The notes: generated by a model not told the origin, from the letters alone. Positions 44,343 to 53,004 are shown, numbered from the stretch's first letter. The stretch is DNA of 64,000 nucleotides from Bin87 sp965207585 (GCA_965207585.1 CBDBMT010000002.1:248001-312000); one strand, 5' to 3'. Made by a program: numbers and translations.

Positions 44343-44920
44343 GGGGCCTCACGTGTGATTGCATGATAGCACGGCGGAGCGATTCCCGTGGATGTTGTGC
44401 CGGTAGGGCAGCGCCTGTGGTGTCTTACGGCGTCAGGGCACTCGTAACTTCGGTATGCTTCGGCGGTGGGGTTGTCGTATGCGTCGCGGCAGGGACCGTG
44501 CAGTTGCAGGTAATTCTCGTCCAGAGCTTCCAGCGCATGGGCGCATCTTGCCTGCACTTCCTGCCAGGTCCAGCAGGTGAAGATTTCAGATTCGCGCATT
44601 CCGTGGGCGTTGATGCTGACGCGGAAGTAGCTGGGCGTGGCCTCCACGCTCTCTACGTCGTTTTGCAGTTCGGTTTCGTCGAACTCGTCGATTTCGATGG
44701 TGATCTTGGCGTCTGTGACGCTGCTACGGCAAATTAGCCTTGGGCCGTTGGCAACCCATTGGGGTGGCACTTCGCCGCGCAGGACTGGTTCGTCAGGCAG
44801 TTCCACGCGTTCGAAGTCGAACCAGCGCGGCGAGCCGTTGGGAAGGGGCGTGTGCCAGACGTCGTTCTGCACGAGTTGATACCTGTGGTTGTCTGGTAAG
44901 GGGGTGGTCCGGACTTGCAT
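44339..44920 (-). CDS. Hypothetical protein (193 aa)
   Basis: Starts at the ATG at 44920 after AGGAACC. Mixed alpha/beta content, no recognised domain; Cys/His residues cluster near the C-terminus. The stop overlaps the coiled-coil start as ATGA, so the two are coupled. An upstream frame to 44998 contains the palindrome and is not used. Confidence 0.5.
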   Translation of the reverse strand: MQVRTTPLPDNHRYQLVQNDVWHTPLPNGSPRWFDFERVELPDEPVLRGEVPPQWVANGPRLICRSSVTDAKITIEIDEFDETELQNDVESVEATPSYFRVSINAHGMRESEIFTCWTWQEVQARCAHALEALDENYLQLHGPCRDAYDNPTAEAYRSYECPDAVRHHRRCPTGTTSTGIAPPCYHAITREAP

Positions 44921-44975
44921 TGGCAGGGTTCCTAGGCTGGTGAGGGTTGTGGTTTTGGTGGGCTGTGCAGCAAAA

Positions 44976-45003
44976 GAGACGTGGTTCAATTGAACCACGT
45001 CTC
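44976..45003 (-). terminator. 28-bp perfect palindrome, probable terminator
   Basis: GAGACGTGGTTCAA followed immediately by its reverse complement TTGAACCACGTCTC; on the minus strand it is followed by TTTTGC. It lies 65 bases past the stop at 45068. A perfect no-loop palindrome is unusual for a terminator and could also be a dimeric operator. Confidence 0.6.
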
Positions 45004-45067
45004 CCGTGTTGTTTCCGTTGCGCCGTTTCGTGGGGCGTGCGTGCGTTGGGGTTCTGTGTAGTGGCGT

Positions 45068-45619
45068 TCAGCGTCGTTCGGCAGTGGAGTCTTCATCGGT
45101 GCTGCCCACCGCATTTGGTGGTTCATCTTCGACGAAGATGACGCCTCTGCGGACTTGGTCTTGCTTCCATTGCATGAATTGTTCTTCAAGCTCTGCGGTG
45201 GCTTCGTCGCGGCCGCGGGCTTCTCCGCGGGCTTCGCTGGCTCTGATCAGTGGCTGCATGATGCGTTCCAGTATCGGCATGGTGATCATTACTCCTGCGT
45301 GGATCAAAGTGGCTGCGCTGGTGCTGGTTCCGGGGCTGATTTTAGCAAACTCCGCACCGGCGGTCACCGCGTTGGCAATGGCCGCTGGTGCCGGCAGGTC
45401 GCCGCTGGTGGTCAGGGTCGTTCGCGGCGTGAAAACCACGATAATTCGCTTGGCAAAGGACTTCTCCGGCTCGGCGGCGATGAATCTGCTGACGGCGTCG
45501 GCGAGGTTCAGTATGTGGTCTCTCTCATGTCGGGTGCTGACTTGTGGGCTGGGCGGCGGTGTCGTCCGCTGGGGCTGGATCCGGTGGTTCAGGGTTTTCA
45601 ATAAGTTGGCGTCTGACAT
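45068..45619 (-). CDS. Hypothetical protein (183 aa)
   Basis: The start at 45619 is chosen because residues before it in the longer frame are shadow of the neighbouring lipoprotein gene. It has a helical middle with a moderately hydrophobic segment (TSAATLIHAGVMITMPIL) and a charged helical C-terminus (RASEARGEARGRDEATAELEE). No family is recognised. Confidence 0.5.
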   Translation of the reverse strand: MSDANLLKTLNHRIQPQRTTPPPSPQVSTRHERDHILNLADAVSRFIAAEPEKSFAKRIIVVFTPRTTLTTSGDLPAPAAIANAVTAGAEFAKISPGTSTSAATLIHAGVMITMPILERIMQPLIRASEARGEARGRDEATAELEEQFMQWKQDQVRRGVIFVEDEPPNAVGSTDEDSTAERR

Positions 45620-45686
45620 GGGCGATTTTCGCGGTAATCGGCCATCTGTTGTATTGCTTGGTGGTCCATGGGGCCGACTCGGTGGT

Positions 45687-46409
45687 TCATTGGCAAGCGG
45701 CGTTGCGCTGCGTGAGTGCATCGTTGATGCGTTGTTCTGCCAGCGGATATTCTGCAACGCGGGTACGCGTCGCGTGGGGATTGCCGTCGTAGCCGTCGGG
45801 GTATAACCATAGTGCATCTGGACCAAGTACTAGATCGGCGTGGCAGTCGTTGGCGGTGAGAGCGTCAGCGACCGACTTGAGAATGTCGGCGGCGGACGCC
45901 ACGGGAGTTTGAGTATCGGCGGTTTCGGAGGCGCTGGAAGATGGTCCAGGTAGACCTTCTTCCGTGAGGACACCGACCATACAGCTGTCTTCAGAGGAGG
46001 AGCCGGATTTGCCGAGGACAACGGTGTCGCCAGGGCGCCCTTTGGCGTAGTTGTCGAAGCCGTAGACGCGCATGGCGTCGGAATCCCCTTGGATGTTCAT
46101 CGGTTCGCCGTAGTGGCCGGTGGGGCGGCCGGAGTTGGAATACTGGGCAGCGATGCCGCTTCGCCAGTCTGGGCCGGGGATGATTGAGTGTGTGTACTCA
46201 ATGCGGATGACGCCAATGGCGAGACCGGCGGGATGTTCGCAGGAACCGAACAAGTGCGGCAGTCCGGCGGCTCGGTAATAGCCGGGCGATGATGGCGGCT
46301 TTTCGGGAACATCCGCTGTCGGAACCGGCGGGTCGGCATAGCAGGCAATAGCCATGACGCCGAGAGCGGCGCTGAGCAGGATGCGCGTGAGCAGAGGTAA
46401 ACTGGCCAT
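45687..46409 (-). CDS. Putative lipoprotein (240 aa)
   Basis: A signal segment (LTRILLSAALGVMAIAC) ends in a lipobox-like A-I-A-C. The mature domain is Ser/Gly-rich with no recognised family. AAGGAAAG precedes the ATG. It is part of the leftward series beginning at 49245. Confidence 0.55.
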   Translation of the reverse strand: MASLPLLTRILLSAALGVMAIACYADPPVPTADVPEKPPSSPGYYRAAGLPHLFGSCEHPAGLAIGVIRIEYTHSIIPGPDWRSGIAAQYSNSGRPTGHYGEPMNIQGDSDAMRVYGFDNYAKGRPGDTVVLGKSGSSSEDSCMVGVLTEEGLPGPSSSASETADTQTPVASAADILKSVADALTANDCHADLVLGPDALWLYPDGYDGNPHATRTRVAEYPLAEQRINDALTQRNAACQ

Positions 46410-46499
46410 CTTGCTTTCCTTGGGTGGTGAAAATGGAAGCCCCGGCGGATTTGGCCGGGGTGGTCATGGTAGTCGATGGCGCCGTGAGGCGGTTGCCGT

Positions 46500-46718
46500 T
46501 TATGGGGCGTGGTCCGAACGGTGGCGTTTCGCCCATCTGATGGTTGCCCAGGTGAGACAGCAGATGGCTGTGGCAGCTCCGCCTGTTGCGGTTATCGTCC
46601 ACAGCAGGTCGGACGCGGCTTGGTGATTGCCTTGGACAATCAGCGTGACTACCGCACCGATGCCCATGTAGACGGCGGCAGTCGCTATCGGCAGTGTGGC
46701 GTGTGCAATCCGTCTCAT
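46500..46718 (-). CDS. Small two-helix membrane protein (72 aa)
   Basis: Two hydrophobic helices (ATAAVYMGIGAVVTLIV and GAATAICCLTWATI) flanked by basic residues. GGAAGAA lies upstream of the ATG. No function is recognised. Confidence 0.5.
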   Translation of the reverse strand: MRRIAHATLPIATAAVYMGIGAVVTLIVQGNHQAASDLLWTITATGGAATAICCLTWATIRWAKRHRSDHAP

Positions 46719-46827
46719 GTCGATTTCTTCCTTGCTGGGCGGGTTTCTTGGCGTGCCGTTGCGGATGCCACGTTCCGCTGTCGGGTATGGACCCTACCTC
46801 GGTGGGAACTGGTTGCCCTGCTTTTAT

Positions 46828-47679
46828 CTATGTTTGTGCTCTCCAACGCGGTTGGACATGGTCTGATGTACCTTCCGGTGGGATGTCCCATGGGTCTGTT
46901 CCTGTGAGTTCGCTGATGCGCTCGTAGATGCGATCCAGGTCCTCGGTAACATTGTTCGCCATTTCGCGGTAGTCCGTTATCGGGGTTATCGTCGGTCCGT
47001 ATCGTGTTCCGCCTGCAAAGTTGTCGAGCTGCCCGAGGTTGCTATCGAAATGCCATTCGTCTCCTCTTGGGTCCAACCGCCTGATGTCCCGAGCGAACGC
47101 TCTGGTCGAGTGGTGGGTGTTGTACTCCTCTCCGAATGCCGAGATCAGCGCCTTCATTGCATTTTCGATTGCCTGCTGGGCCAAGAATGCGGTGTCCTTG
47201 TCTTCGAAGCCAAGGTCCAGCAGGCCGTGCATATTGCGGTAGTGCACGTTGGCATCGGCGATGCGTCTTTCTCGCTCTAGGTACTCCAGTTGTTCGTTGT
47301 CTTCGTAGTCATCGTACGTCGAGCCGTAATCTTCGGTGTTACGCGGCATGAGTATTCCCTGCCTTCGTGCGCGTGCCGCCACGTGGTTGATCGTCTGCTT
47401 GCTTAGGAGTCTGAAATCCTGGTGTGTCATGAACAGGACATCTACCGTCATGTGCTGGCCAAACGTATCGGTTGCAATGCGGGCCGCTTGGTCTTGGGTG
47501 TCTAAAATTGTCTCCTGGTCTGGCATTGCATCACTGAGCACGACTAGGTCGAGATCAGATTTATCGGTCCAGTCGGCTCTTGCCCGGGACCCGAAAAGTA
47601 GTACACAGTTTGCATCAATTGCTTGCCGCAGGCGCTCCGCGGCTTCTATCGCTTTGTGGTCCGGTGTCGGGTTCGACAT
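46828..47679 (-). CDS. Fused nucleotidyltransferase-HEPN protein (283 aa), copy 1
   Basis: The N-terminal minimal nucleotidyltransferase has VLLFGSRARADWTDKSDLDLVVL, giving the G-S-x10-D-x-D signature. The C-terminal half (about residues 140-250) is HEPN-like, with FLAQQAIENAMKALISAFG. In the MNT/HEPN toxin-antitoxin family the transferase modifies and silences a HEPN RNase; here both are on one chain. It is paralogous to 48117-48995. Confidence 0.8.
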   Translation of the reverse strand: MSNPTPDHKAIEAAERLRQAIDANCVLLFGSRARADWTDKSDLDLVVLSDAMPDQETILDTQDQAARIATDTFGQHMTVDVLFMTHQDFRLLSKQTINHVAARARRQGILMPRNTEDYGSTYDDYEDNEQLEYLERERRIADANVHYRNMHGLLDLGFEDKDTAFLAQQAIENAMKALISAFGEEYNTHHSTRAFARDIRRLDPRGDEWHFDSNLGQLDNFAGGTRYGPTITPITDYREMANNVTEDLDRIYERISELTGTDPWDIPPEGTSDHVQPRWRAQT

Positions 47680-47831
47680 GGGAGATGCCCTCGTTTGGTA
47701 GTATTTGCGTGTTCTGTGGTGGCTTTCTTGAGCGGGTGCTCATGTTCTGTTGGGAGGTGCGGCGCCTTGTGCGTCATCGCCCTTAGGTCAACTCAAACTG
47801 TGTGCCGTGACGGCGGGCGGCATTCGTTGCT

Positions 47832-48056
47832 TCAGTCGTCGGTCGCATCGGGCTGGCTTTCCGCTCCGACTGGTCCCATCTGGCGGTACAGTAGTTCGAA
47901 GATGCGATTGATGTCGGCTTTGATTTCCTTCACGTCCTGTTTCAGGCGGTCCATTCGGCTGCTGAGTTTGCCGGCCCAGAAAACTCCGGCCACTATGGCG
48001 AGTACCAAGGTGCCGAGGGTTGCCAGCGTGCCCCAATCTACGTTTACCGTGGCCAC
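47832..48056 (-). CDS. Small membrane-anchored coiled-coil protein (74 aa)
   Basis: Starts at a GTG at 48056 preceded by AGGAGG. One N-terminal hydrophobic helix (LATLGTLVLAIVAGVFWA) and then a heptad-repeat helix (MDRLKQDVKEIKADINRIFELL). It lies between the two nucleotidyltransferase-HEPN genes. Its role is unknown. Confidence 0.65.
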   Translation of the reverse strand: MATVNVDWGTLATLGTLVLAIVAGVFWAGKLSSRMDRLKQDVKEIKADINRIFELLYRQMGPVGAESQPDATDD

Positions 48057-48116
48057 GGTAATCCTCCTGACTTGGTCAGCGTGATGCTGACCACTGCCGT
48101 GATTGGTTGTTGCAGG

Positions 48117-48995
48117 TTACCGTAGGTCGGAGTCATCCGTTCCGCAGAGCTCATGGGCTCGGTTCGCGAATGTGAGTGCGGCAGCCATGATTTCCTGCCT
48201 GAACTTGGTCGTTTCAAGGTCGTCCATGTGGAAACCGGTCCCTTCGTAGCGGTAGGTTACCGCGTATTTGGTGAGCCAGTTTTCGTACTCGCCGGGATGG
48301 TTCGGAACCTCAACCGTGGTGTAGTCCATCAGGAGGCGCAGTTGTTCGGCGGCAAGTGTGTTGGTTTCTCCAAGATGGTTGAGGATGCTTTCAGCGGCGT
48401 CCTCGAGATCATGAATGCGGCGGTAGTTGATGCCAGCGGCTGACATCCAGGCTTTCATTGCGTTTTCCACGGCCTGTTGTGCGTGAAACCCGTAGTCTTC
48501 TTGTGGAAAGTCGCCTGTTTCCATCATCCGGTCGAAGGTGTTGAGCTGTCGGTGCGCGGCTTGCAATTTCTCTTTTACGTCAGGCCAGCTTTCTGGATAA
48601 TCGTCTTGGAAGTTGTTTGCGAAATCGAGCCTTTCGCCGCTCATAATGATGCCGTCCCGCAGTGCCTGCGCTGCAACGTGGTTTTTGGCCCGTCGTGCGT
48701 AATTGAACCTTTCCTCGTCCATAGGAATGATGTCGACGCCGAGTTGGGGCGGGTGTTCGGCGAAGTATTCCCTGATTGCCTGCTTGATGCGGGACGCGGG
48801 GGTTGCGGTTTCCTTGTGAAAGATCACGAGCAGGTCTACGTCTGAAGATGGTCGGTGGTCGCCTCTGGCGCGGGAGCCGAATAGTATGACGGTGTTGGGT
48901 TCGGCTGCTTGCTGAGCAACGCGAGCTACGGCAAGGCCGGTTGGGTCAGGCGCCTGTTTGCGGTGGGGTTGCGGGTTCATTTGGTGCCTCTGCAT
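48117..48995 (-). CDS. Fused nucleotidyltransferase-HEPN protein (292 aa), copy 2
   Basis: The nucleotidyltransferase signature is VILFGSRARGDHRPSSDVDLLV. The HEPN region contains FHAQQAVENAMKAWMSAAGINY and then R-R-I-H-D-L-E-D, similar to the HEPN-like protein of the cas operon. An alternative start is the ATG five codons in (48980). With the zinc-ribbon gene upstream it forms a likely toxin-antitoxin or defence module. Confidence 0.8.
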   Translation of the reverse strand: MQRHQMNPQPHRKQAPDPTGLAVARVAQQAAEPNTVILFGSRARGDHRPSSDVDLLVIFHKETATPASRIKQAIREYFAEHPPQLGVDIIPMDEERFNYARRAKNHVAAQALRDGIIMSGERLDFANNFQDDYPESWPDVKEKLQAAHRQLNTFDRMMETGDFPQEDYGFHAQQAVENAMKAWMSAAGINYRRIHDLEDAAESILNHLGETNTLAAEQLRLLMDYTTVEVPNHPGEYENWLTKYAVTYRYEGTGFHMDDLETTKFRQEIMAAALTFANRAHELCGTDDSDLR

Positions 48996-49047
48996 GGCTT
49001 TGGCATGGTTGGGTTGGTCAGGTCGCAGCGGGCATTGCTACGAGGCG

Positions 49048-49245
49048 CTACACCGCCTCCCGGCTCGTGGTCCAGTTGTTGCGCAATGGGTCCACATCGG
49101 GGCGCAGCGGACGCTGGCGCTGGGTATTCCAGTAAGGTGACTTGCACTTGGGGCAGACCTTGGGTTCGGGAAGTTGCGGCTGCTTGCGAATCCAACGGTG
49201 CGCGCACCGCTCGCACAGGAATCCCGGAATCATCACGTAGGCCAT
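49048..49245 (-). CDS. Zinc-ribbon protein (65 aa), first gene of the HEPN operon
   Basis: Starts at the ATG at 49245 after AAGGAGG. Two metal-binding knuckles (C-E-R-C and C-P-K-C) are followed by SPYWNTQRQR, a pattern known from small zinc-ribbon proteins in toxin-antitoxin-like loci. Being first in the operon, beneath a palindromic operator, it may be the autoregulator; this is inference. Confidence 0.65.
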   Translation of the reverse strand: MAYVMIPGFLCERCAHRWIRKQPQLPEPKVCPKCKSPYWNTQRQRPLRPDVDPLRNNWTTSREAV

Positions 49246-49643
49246 GCTGATGTTCCTCCTTGGGTTGAGCTCTGCTCTGTCAACGCGCTCCGGATATTTA
49301 CCAATTTGGTAGGTGAAAATTATCACAGTGAACTTGACGTGTCAACGAAAACATGACGGCCGTGCGGTTGCCCATGCGCTACCGTTTTAGTATAGTTTCA
49401 GCAGCCGTCTGGTGCCTTGCGTCAGGCGCAAAACATACGAGGCCGGAGGAGGGACCAAGCTCCAACGGCCTCAAACGACGCACCCCGGACCAGACCCGAA
49501 GATGCTCGTTACCGATATTAGACCCTTGGTGGGTCATTTGCAACCGTCGCAGGCTTCCGCGCTCACGTGCGGGGGGCCGGTGGCGGTGCATTGCTTCGGT
49601 TTTCAGTTGTCCGGTGGTGGCGTCGACTCTTGAGGGGGCGGCG
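49246..49643. other. Region between the HEPN operon and the IS1-like transposase
   Basis: About 400 bases. The left 100 hold the operon promoter/operator. From about 49370 on it is probably the 5' part of the IS1-like element; the long open frame upstream of the transposase has no recognised content and I could not place the element's end. Confidence 0.45.
49299..49345 (-). promoter_or_regulatory. Promoter and operator of the zinc-ribbon/HEPN operon
   Basis: On the minus strand TTGACA (49345-49340) is followed after 15 bases by GATAAT (49324-49319). Just downstream is a 13-base palindrome with arms TACCAA and TTGGTA around one base (49299-49311), well placed for a repressor. It is the best-looking promoter in the island. 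Confidence 0.6.
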
Positions 49644-50687
49644 TTGGTCAACCGGCTGGACGCCGAACGCCTGGGGCTGCTGTTGCACTGCCTGGTGGAG
49701 GGTAACTCGTGCCGAGGAGCGGCCCGGCTCTCCGAGGTCTCGGTGAACACGGTGTACGATTGGTTGGACCGAGCCGCTGCGGCCTGCGCCGATTTCCACG
49801 ACCGGCGCGTTCGGAATTTGAGCCCGGTGTCTCTACAGGCTGACGAACTGTGGGGATTCGTGTACGTCAAGGCCAAGCGGGCTGATGCCGCCAAGTCGCC
49901 GCCGGCATTCGCCGGGGACGTTTGGACTTGGTTGGCTCTGGACCCGGTGACGAAGTTGATCGTCGCCTGCCACGTGGGCTCCCGCGGCGCGGAGGACGCG
50001 GCGTGTTTCATTGCGGACATCGCTTGGCGTCTGGACGCTCGCGTCCAGTTGAGCACCGACGGTCATGCTCCGTACGTGAACGCTGTGGAGTCGGCCTTCA
50101 GCGCCGAGATTGATTTCGTCCAGCTGGTCAAGTCGCACCGGACTGACGACGATGGCAACGAGCTGGTGGAAGTCTTCAAGAATGTGATCAGCGGTTCCCC
50201 GAAGGAATTGTTGATTTCAACCAGTCTTGTTGAGCGTCTGAACCTCACGATGCGGATGAGCAACCGACGACTGATCAGACGAACCAACGGTTTTTCCAAA
50301 CGGGTCAGGCGACACGACGCGATGATGCGGGTGTTGGTGACCTACTACAACTTCTGCAGGGTGCACGGCGCTTTGAAAACGACGCCCGCGGTGGCTGCCG
50401 GCTTGGCGGATCACGTCTGGGACCGACGTGAGTTGGCTCGGATGATTATCGAGAACAGTTGCCCTGGCAGTACGAGAGGGCCGTACCAGTGTGATAATTC
50501 GTCGGGCGGTTTGGAATTTTCGCTGGTCCGGCATTGGGGGCGTAGCCGTGCGATGCGCGAGGACGTAGTGTGTGCGAATTGCGGTTCCCACTGGATGCCC
50601 AAGGATGGCAGGGACACTTCGGGACGACAGCGTTACCGTTGTCGGGACTGCGGTTATCGTTCGGTGGGTAAGCTGGCTGAGACGTGA
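49644..50687 (+). CDS. IS1-like transposase with C-terminal zinc ribbon (about 347 aa)
   Basis: The start is probably the TTG at 49644 (L-V-N-R-L-D-A-E-R) after GAGGGGGC; GTG codons at 49614/49617 are alternatives. An N-terminal HTH (GAARLSEVSVNTVYDWLDRA) leads to a DDE core: Asp in LQADELWGFVY, Asp in LSTDGHAPYV, Glu in STSLVERLNLTMR, and YYNFCRVHGALKTTPA. The C-terminus adds CANCGSHWMPKDGRDTSGRQ then RYRCRDCGYR, a zinc ribbon that IS1-type proteins normally carry at the N-terminus. It appears intact. Confidence 0.85.
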   Translation: MVNRLDAERLGLLLHCLVEGNSCRGAARLSEVSVNTVYDWLDRAAAACADFHDRRVRNLSPVSLQADELWGFVYVKAKRADAAKSPPAFAGDVWTWLALDPVTKLIVACHVGSRGAEDAACFIADIAWRLDARVQLSTDGHAPYVNAVESAFSAEIDFVQLVKSHRTDDDGNELVEVFKNVISGSPKELLISTSLVERLNLTMRMSNRRLIRRTNGFSKRVRRHDAMMRVLVTYYNFCRVHGALKTTPAVAAGLADHVWDRRELARMIIENSCPGSTRGPYQCDNSSGGLEFSLVRHWGRSRAMREDVVCANCGSHWMPKDGRDTSGRQRYRCRDCGYRSVGKLAET

Positions 50688-50831
50688 CTTGGCTGGGCGG
50701 CTTGACCAGGCTACTATTCGATTCTCTGATACCCCATTTCAAACTGAGTCACTACCCACCGGTGCCGGTTGACCTTCCGGCCCAGGCGCCAATAAGATCT
50801 CACTACATAATCCGGCGCGGAGGTCCAAGCA

Positions 50832-51119
50832 TTGAACGCATCTCAAGCAACCCTGGCCCACATTTCCGACTTGGTTCGCATGGAGCTGGCCGCCTACCTG
50901 CCCGCTGATTTCGTCATCGCCGAGGTAACCTCGGAATCCCTGCCCGGTCCTGACGGCGACGATTACATCAGGACCACCGTAATCTTCGAGGACGACCATC
51001 CCGAACTTGACGCGCGGGCGCTCAACAAATTCTCCCTGCGCATTGACCCGCTGTGCGCGGAACGGGGCCTCGACCGACCGACCATCGCCTACGCGGACCG
51101 GAGCGAAATTCCGGCATGA
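50832..51119 (+). CDS. Partner protein of a HEPN gene (95 aa)
   Basis: An alpha/beta protein with DDYIRTTVIFEDDHPELD and the ending PTIAYADRSEI. Its stop overlaps the HEPN-like gene's ATG as ATGA. Small proteins of this type are found immediately before HEPN-like genes, so an antitoxin or cognate-regulator role is likely but not shown. Confidence 0.6.
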   Translation: MNASQATLAHISDLVRMELAAYLPADFVIAEVTSESLPGPDGDDYIRTTVIFEDDHPELDARALNKFSLRIDPLCAERGLDRPTIAYADRSEIPA

Positions 51120-51628
51120 CCACCGGGGCGACCCAGCCGGCCTTTCAACCCCCAGCTCCAATCAACTGGGCGGAACTCATCGCCGTTGGACGGGGAACCC
51201 TCATCCCCCAACCTCCGGCCGCTCAACCCACGACCGGAGCCATCCGGCGGGCCATCAGCACCGCCTACTACGCGGCGTTCCACGCCCTGGCCGCCAGCAA
51301 CGCCGACGCGCTCATCGGTCCCGCCCATGACCAACTGACCGCCGAGGCCTGGTTTCGCATCTACCGGGGTCTAGACCACAACCATGCCAAATCTCAACTG
51401 CAACAGAACCGCGCCTACCTGCCAGCCGACGCCCAGGTCTTCGCCGACCTGTTCCGGGACCTCCAGAACGAACGCCACAACGCGGACTACAATCCTCGGG
51501 CAAGTCCGACCGCTCGGACGGCGGCCACCTGGCTGAACAAAGCAGAAGCCGCCATCGTGGACTTCCTTCAGGTCAGCCGAAGCGAACGTGCCGCAATCGC
51601 CATACTCACCCTGACCAGGACGCGGTGA
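51116..51628 (+). CDS. HEPN-like protein (170 aa)
   Basis: Has the SIT/HEPN helical pattern: RAISTAYYAAFHALAASNAD, AWFRIYRGLDHN, FADLFRDLQNERHNADYNP, with R-H-N-A-D-Y in the position where related proteins keep a conserved Arg-His. The ATG overlaps the upstream gene. Probably a two-gene toxin-antitoxin-like unit. Confidence 0.7.
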   Translation: MTTGATQPAFQPPAPINWAELIAVGRGTLIPQPPAAQPTTGAIRRAISTAYYAAFHALAASNADALIGPAHDQLTAEAWFRIYRGLDHNHAKSQLQQNRAYLPADAQVFADLFRDLQNERHNADYNPRASPTARTAATWLNKAEAAIVDFLQVSRSERAAIAILTLTRTR

Positions 51629-52100
51629 ACACCCGGAATGCCCGGAGTTGCGCGGGGCCGATTTGACTGGCGCGTGACGCCGGACAATCGGCTACTGAGG
51701 TATTCCCAGACTGGATGGCGAGGACTTTTCAACGTCCGGTAAAGGCCGCTACCCTCCATGTCGCCCCCCATGAAACCCCTCATGTTACCCCCCAGGTGCG
51801 GCGGCCCATCCCCGTCTTGCAGACTGTTCTTTCCAGTGATATTGGTGGCGGTGGTCGTTCCTGGGGAGCTGGAACTGAGCCAGGTGTGGTCGGCGGTGTC
51901 TCTCACCGCCATGGGAGTCCTGTTGAGCGCGGTAATCGCGGGACCCATTGAGACGGTTCCTGCTGGAATGGGGAAACCTGTCCCAGAACCCATGCAACCA
52001 CTCAGAAGGCCAGCGAGGAAAGGATGGGTTATGCTGAGCGAAAGGCCGGACTGTTTCCTCAGTCCGGCCTTGCAATTGCGGTGGGTCCCGAAGACTCGCG
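51629..52100. other. Unassigned region between the HEPN pair and the HTH cluster
   Basis: About 470 bases. Overlapping open frames exist on both strands (minus 51568-52104, plus 51758-52174), but neither has a recognisable domain or clear start. The only firm feature is the hairpin at 52042-52071. Confidence 0.4.
52042..52071. terminator. Strong hairpin, possible bidirectional terminator
   Basis: A perfect 12-bp stem, AAGGCCGGACTG/CAGTCCGGCCTT, with a 6-base loop, between converging genes. Only short T runs flank it. Confidence 0.5.
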
Positions 52101-52388
52101 TCAATCACCCAGCAGGTCGCTACCACCCTCCGGCTCCCGCGCCTCCGGCAACAGCAGGTGGAGCAGCCCCATAGCGGCGGCCAGGCCGAACAGGGACACC
52201 AGGTGACCGGAGCCTGGGGCGGCCCCGGCCTTCCAGCGGAACACCAGGCGTGCGCTTACTTTCAGCCGCCGGGCCAGGCCCCGCCAACTGAAACCGGCGG
52301 CCTGCCGGAAGGCGTCCAGCCGCTCCGGGAAGTCCGGCGGGAACTCCTCCGGCTCGATGTGATAGACCCACTGCTGGCGGCGGCTCAT
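52101..52388 (-). CDS. Small HTH protein of a tandem family, copy D (95 aa)
   Basis: Begins with a short lead, then PPDFPERLDAFRQAAGFSWRGLARRLKVSARLVFRWKAGAAP, an XRE-like helix-turn-helix, and a hydrophobic end. It is the last of four related genes at 52101-53301. The P-G-G-I of its siblings is replaced here. Confidence 0.65.
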   Translation of the reverse strand: MSRRQQWVYHIEPEEFPPDFPERLDAFRQAAGFSWRGLARRLKVSARLVFRWKAGAAPGSGHLVSLFGLAAAMGLLHLLLPEAREPEGGSDLLGD

Positions 52389-52396
52389 GGGACTAT

Positions 52397-52696
52397 CTAC
52401 TCCCGCACCGGCCAGGGCTGGGATGCGTCCAGCAGCAGCACGGCGATACCGCCGGGAACGGCGCAGGCGAACTCCACGATGGCCCGCAGCTCGTCGTCAT
52501 TGGGAGGCCGCCCGATGCGCCACAGCCGCCCCCGGCGGGCGGGCAGGCCGGCGGCCAGGGCCATCTCTTCGAGGGAGGTCCCTGACCGGTCTTCCAGCCG
52601 GCCCAACCGTACCGGGAAATCCTGGGGCAGGGACGGAGCGGGAAACCGCAGGGAACGATCCCGCTCCGCGCCGTTCAGGGCGCTACTCACCACCAT
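52397..52696 (-). CDS. Small HTH protein of a tandem family, copy C (99 aa)
   Basis: Family layout: PQDFPVRLGRLEDRSGTSLE, a divergent HTH, then AIVEFACAVPGGIAVLLLD. The start at 52696 (MVVSSALNG) overlaps the upstream gene's stop at 52683. The HTH helix is the least typical of the set. Confidence 0.6.
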   Translation of the reverse strand: MVVSSALNGAERDRSLRFPAPSLPQDFPVRLGRLEDRSGTSLEEMALAAGLPARRGRLWRIGRPPNDDELRAIVEFACAVPGGIAVLLLDASQPWPVRE

Positions 52697-53000
52697 CAAC
52701 CCCGGCGTCGCCAACCCCGGCCCATAGAGTCAAGGCGCCAGCGTCGCCCTGGCACAAGAGCTCGATGCCGCCGGGGATGCTGCGGGCGAACTCGGTGATG
52801 GCCAGGATGTTGGCCCCGGAGGGCTTGCGCTCGCCCTTCCGCCACAGCAGGATGGCCCGCCCGCTCACCCCCAGCAACTGCGCTATCTCCTGCCATTTCA
52901 GTCCGGACAGCGCCTTCAGGCCCTCCAGCCGCCGCCCGAAGTCCTCGGGCCAGGGAGGAATGCGGAAGTCCTCCAACAGGTTTCGCTCTGCCAATGTCAT
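52683..53000 (-). CDS. Small HTH protein of a tandem family, copy B (105 aa)
   Basis: PPWPEDFGRRLEGLKALSGL, then KWQEIAQLLGVSGRAILLWRKG (XRE HTH), then AITEFARSIPGGIELL. Probably DNA-binding. The start lies 5 bases after the upstream stop. Confidence 0.7.
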   Translation of the reverse strand: MTLAERNLLEDFRIPPWPEDFGRRLEGLKALSGLKWQEIAQLLGVSGRAILLWRKGERKPSGANILAITEFARSIPGGIELLCQGDAGALTLWAGVGDAGVDGGE

Positions 53001-53004
53001 CCAG

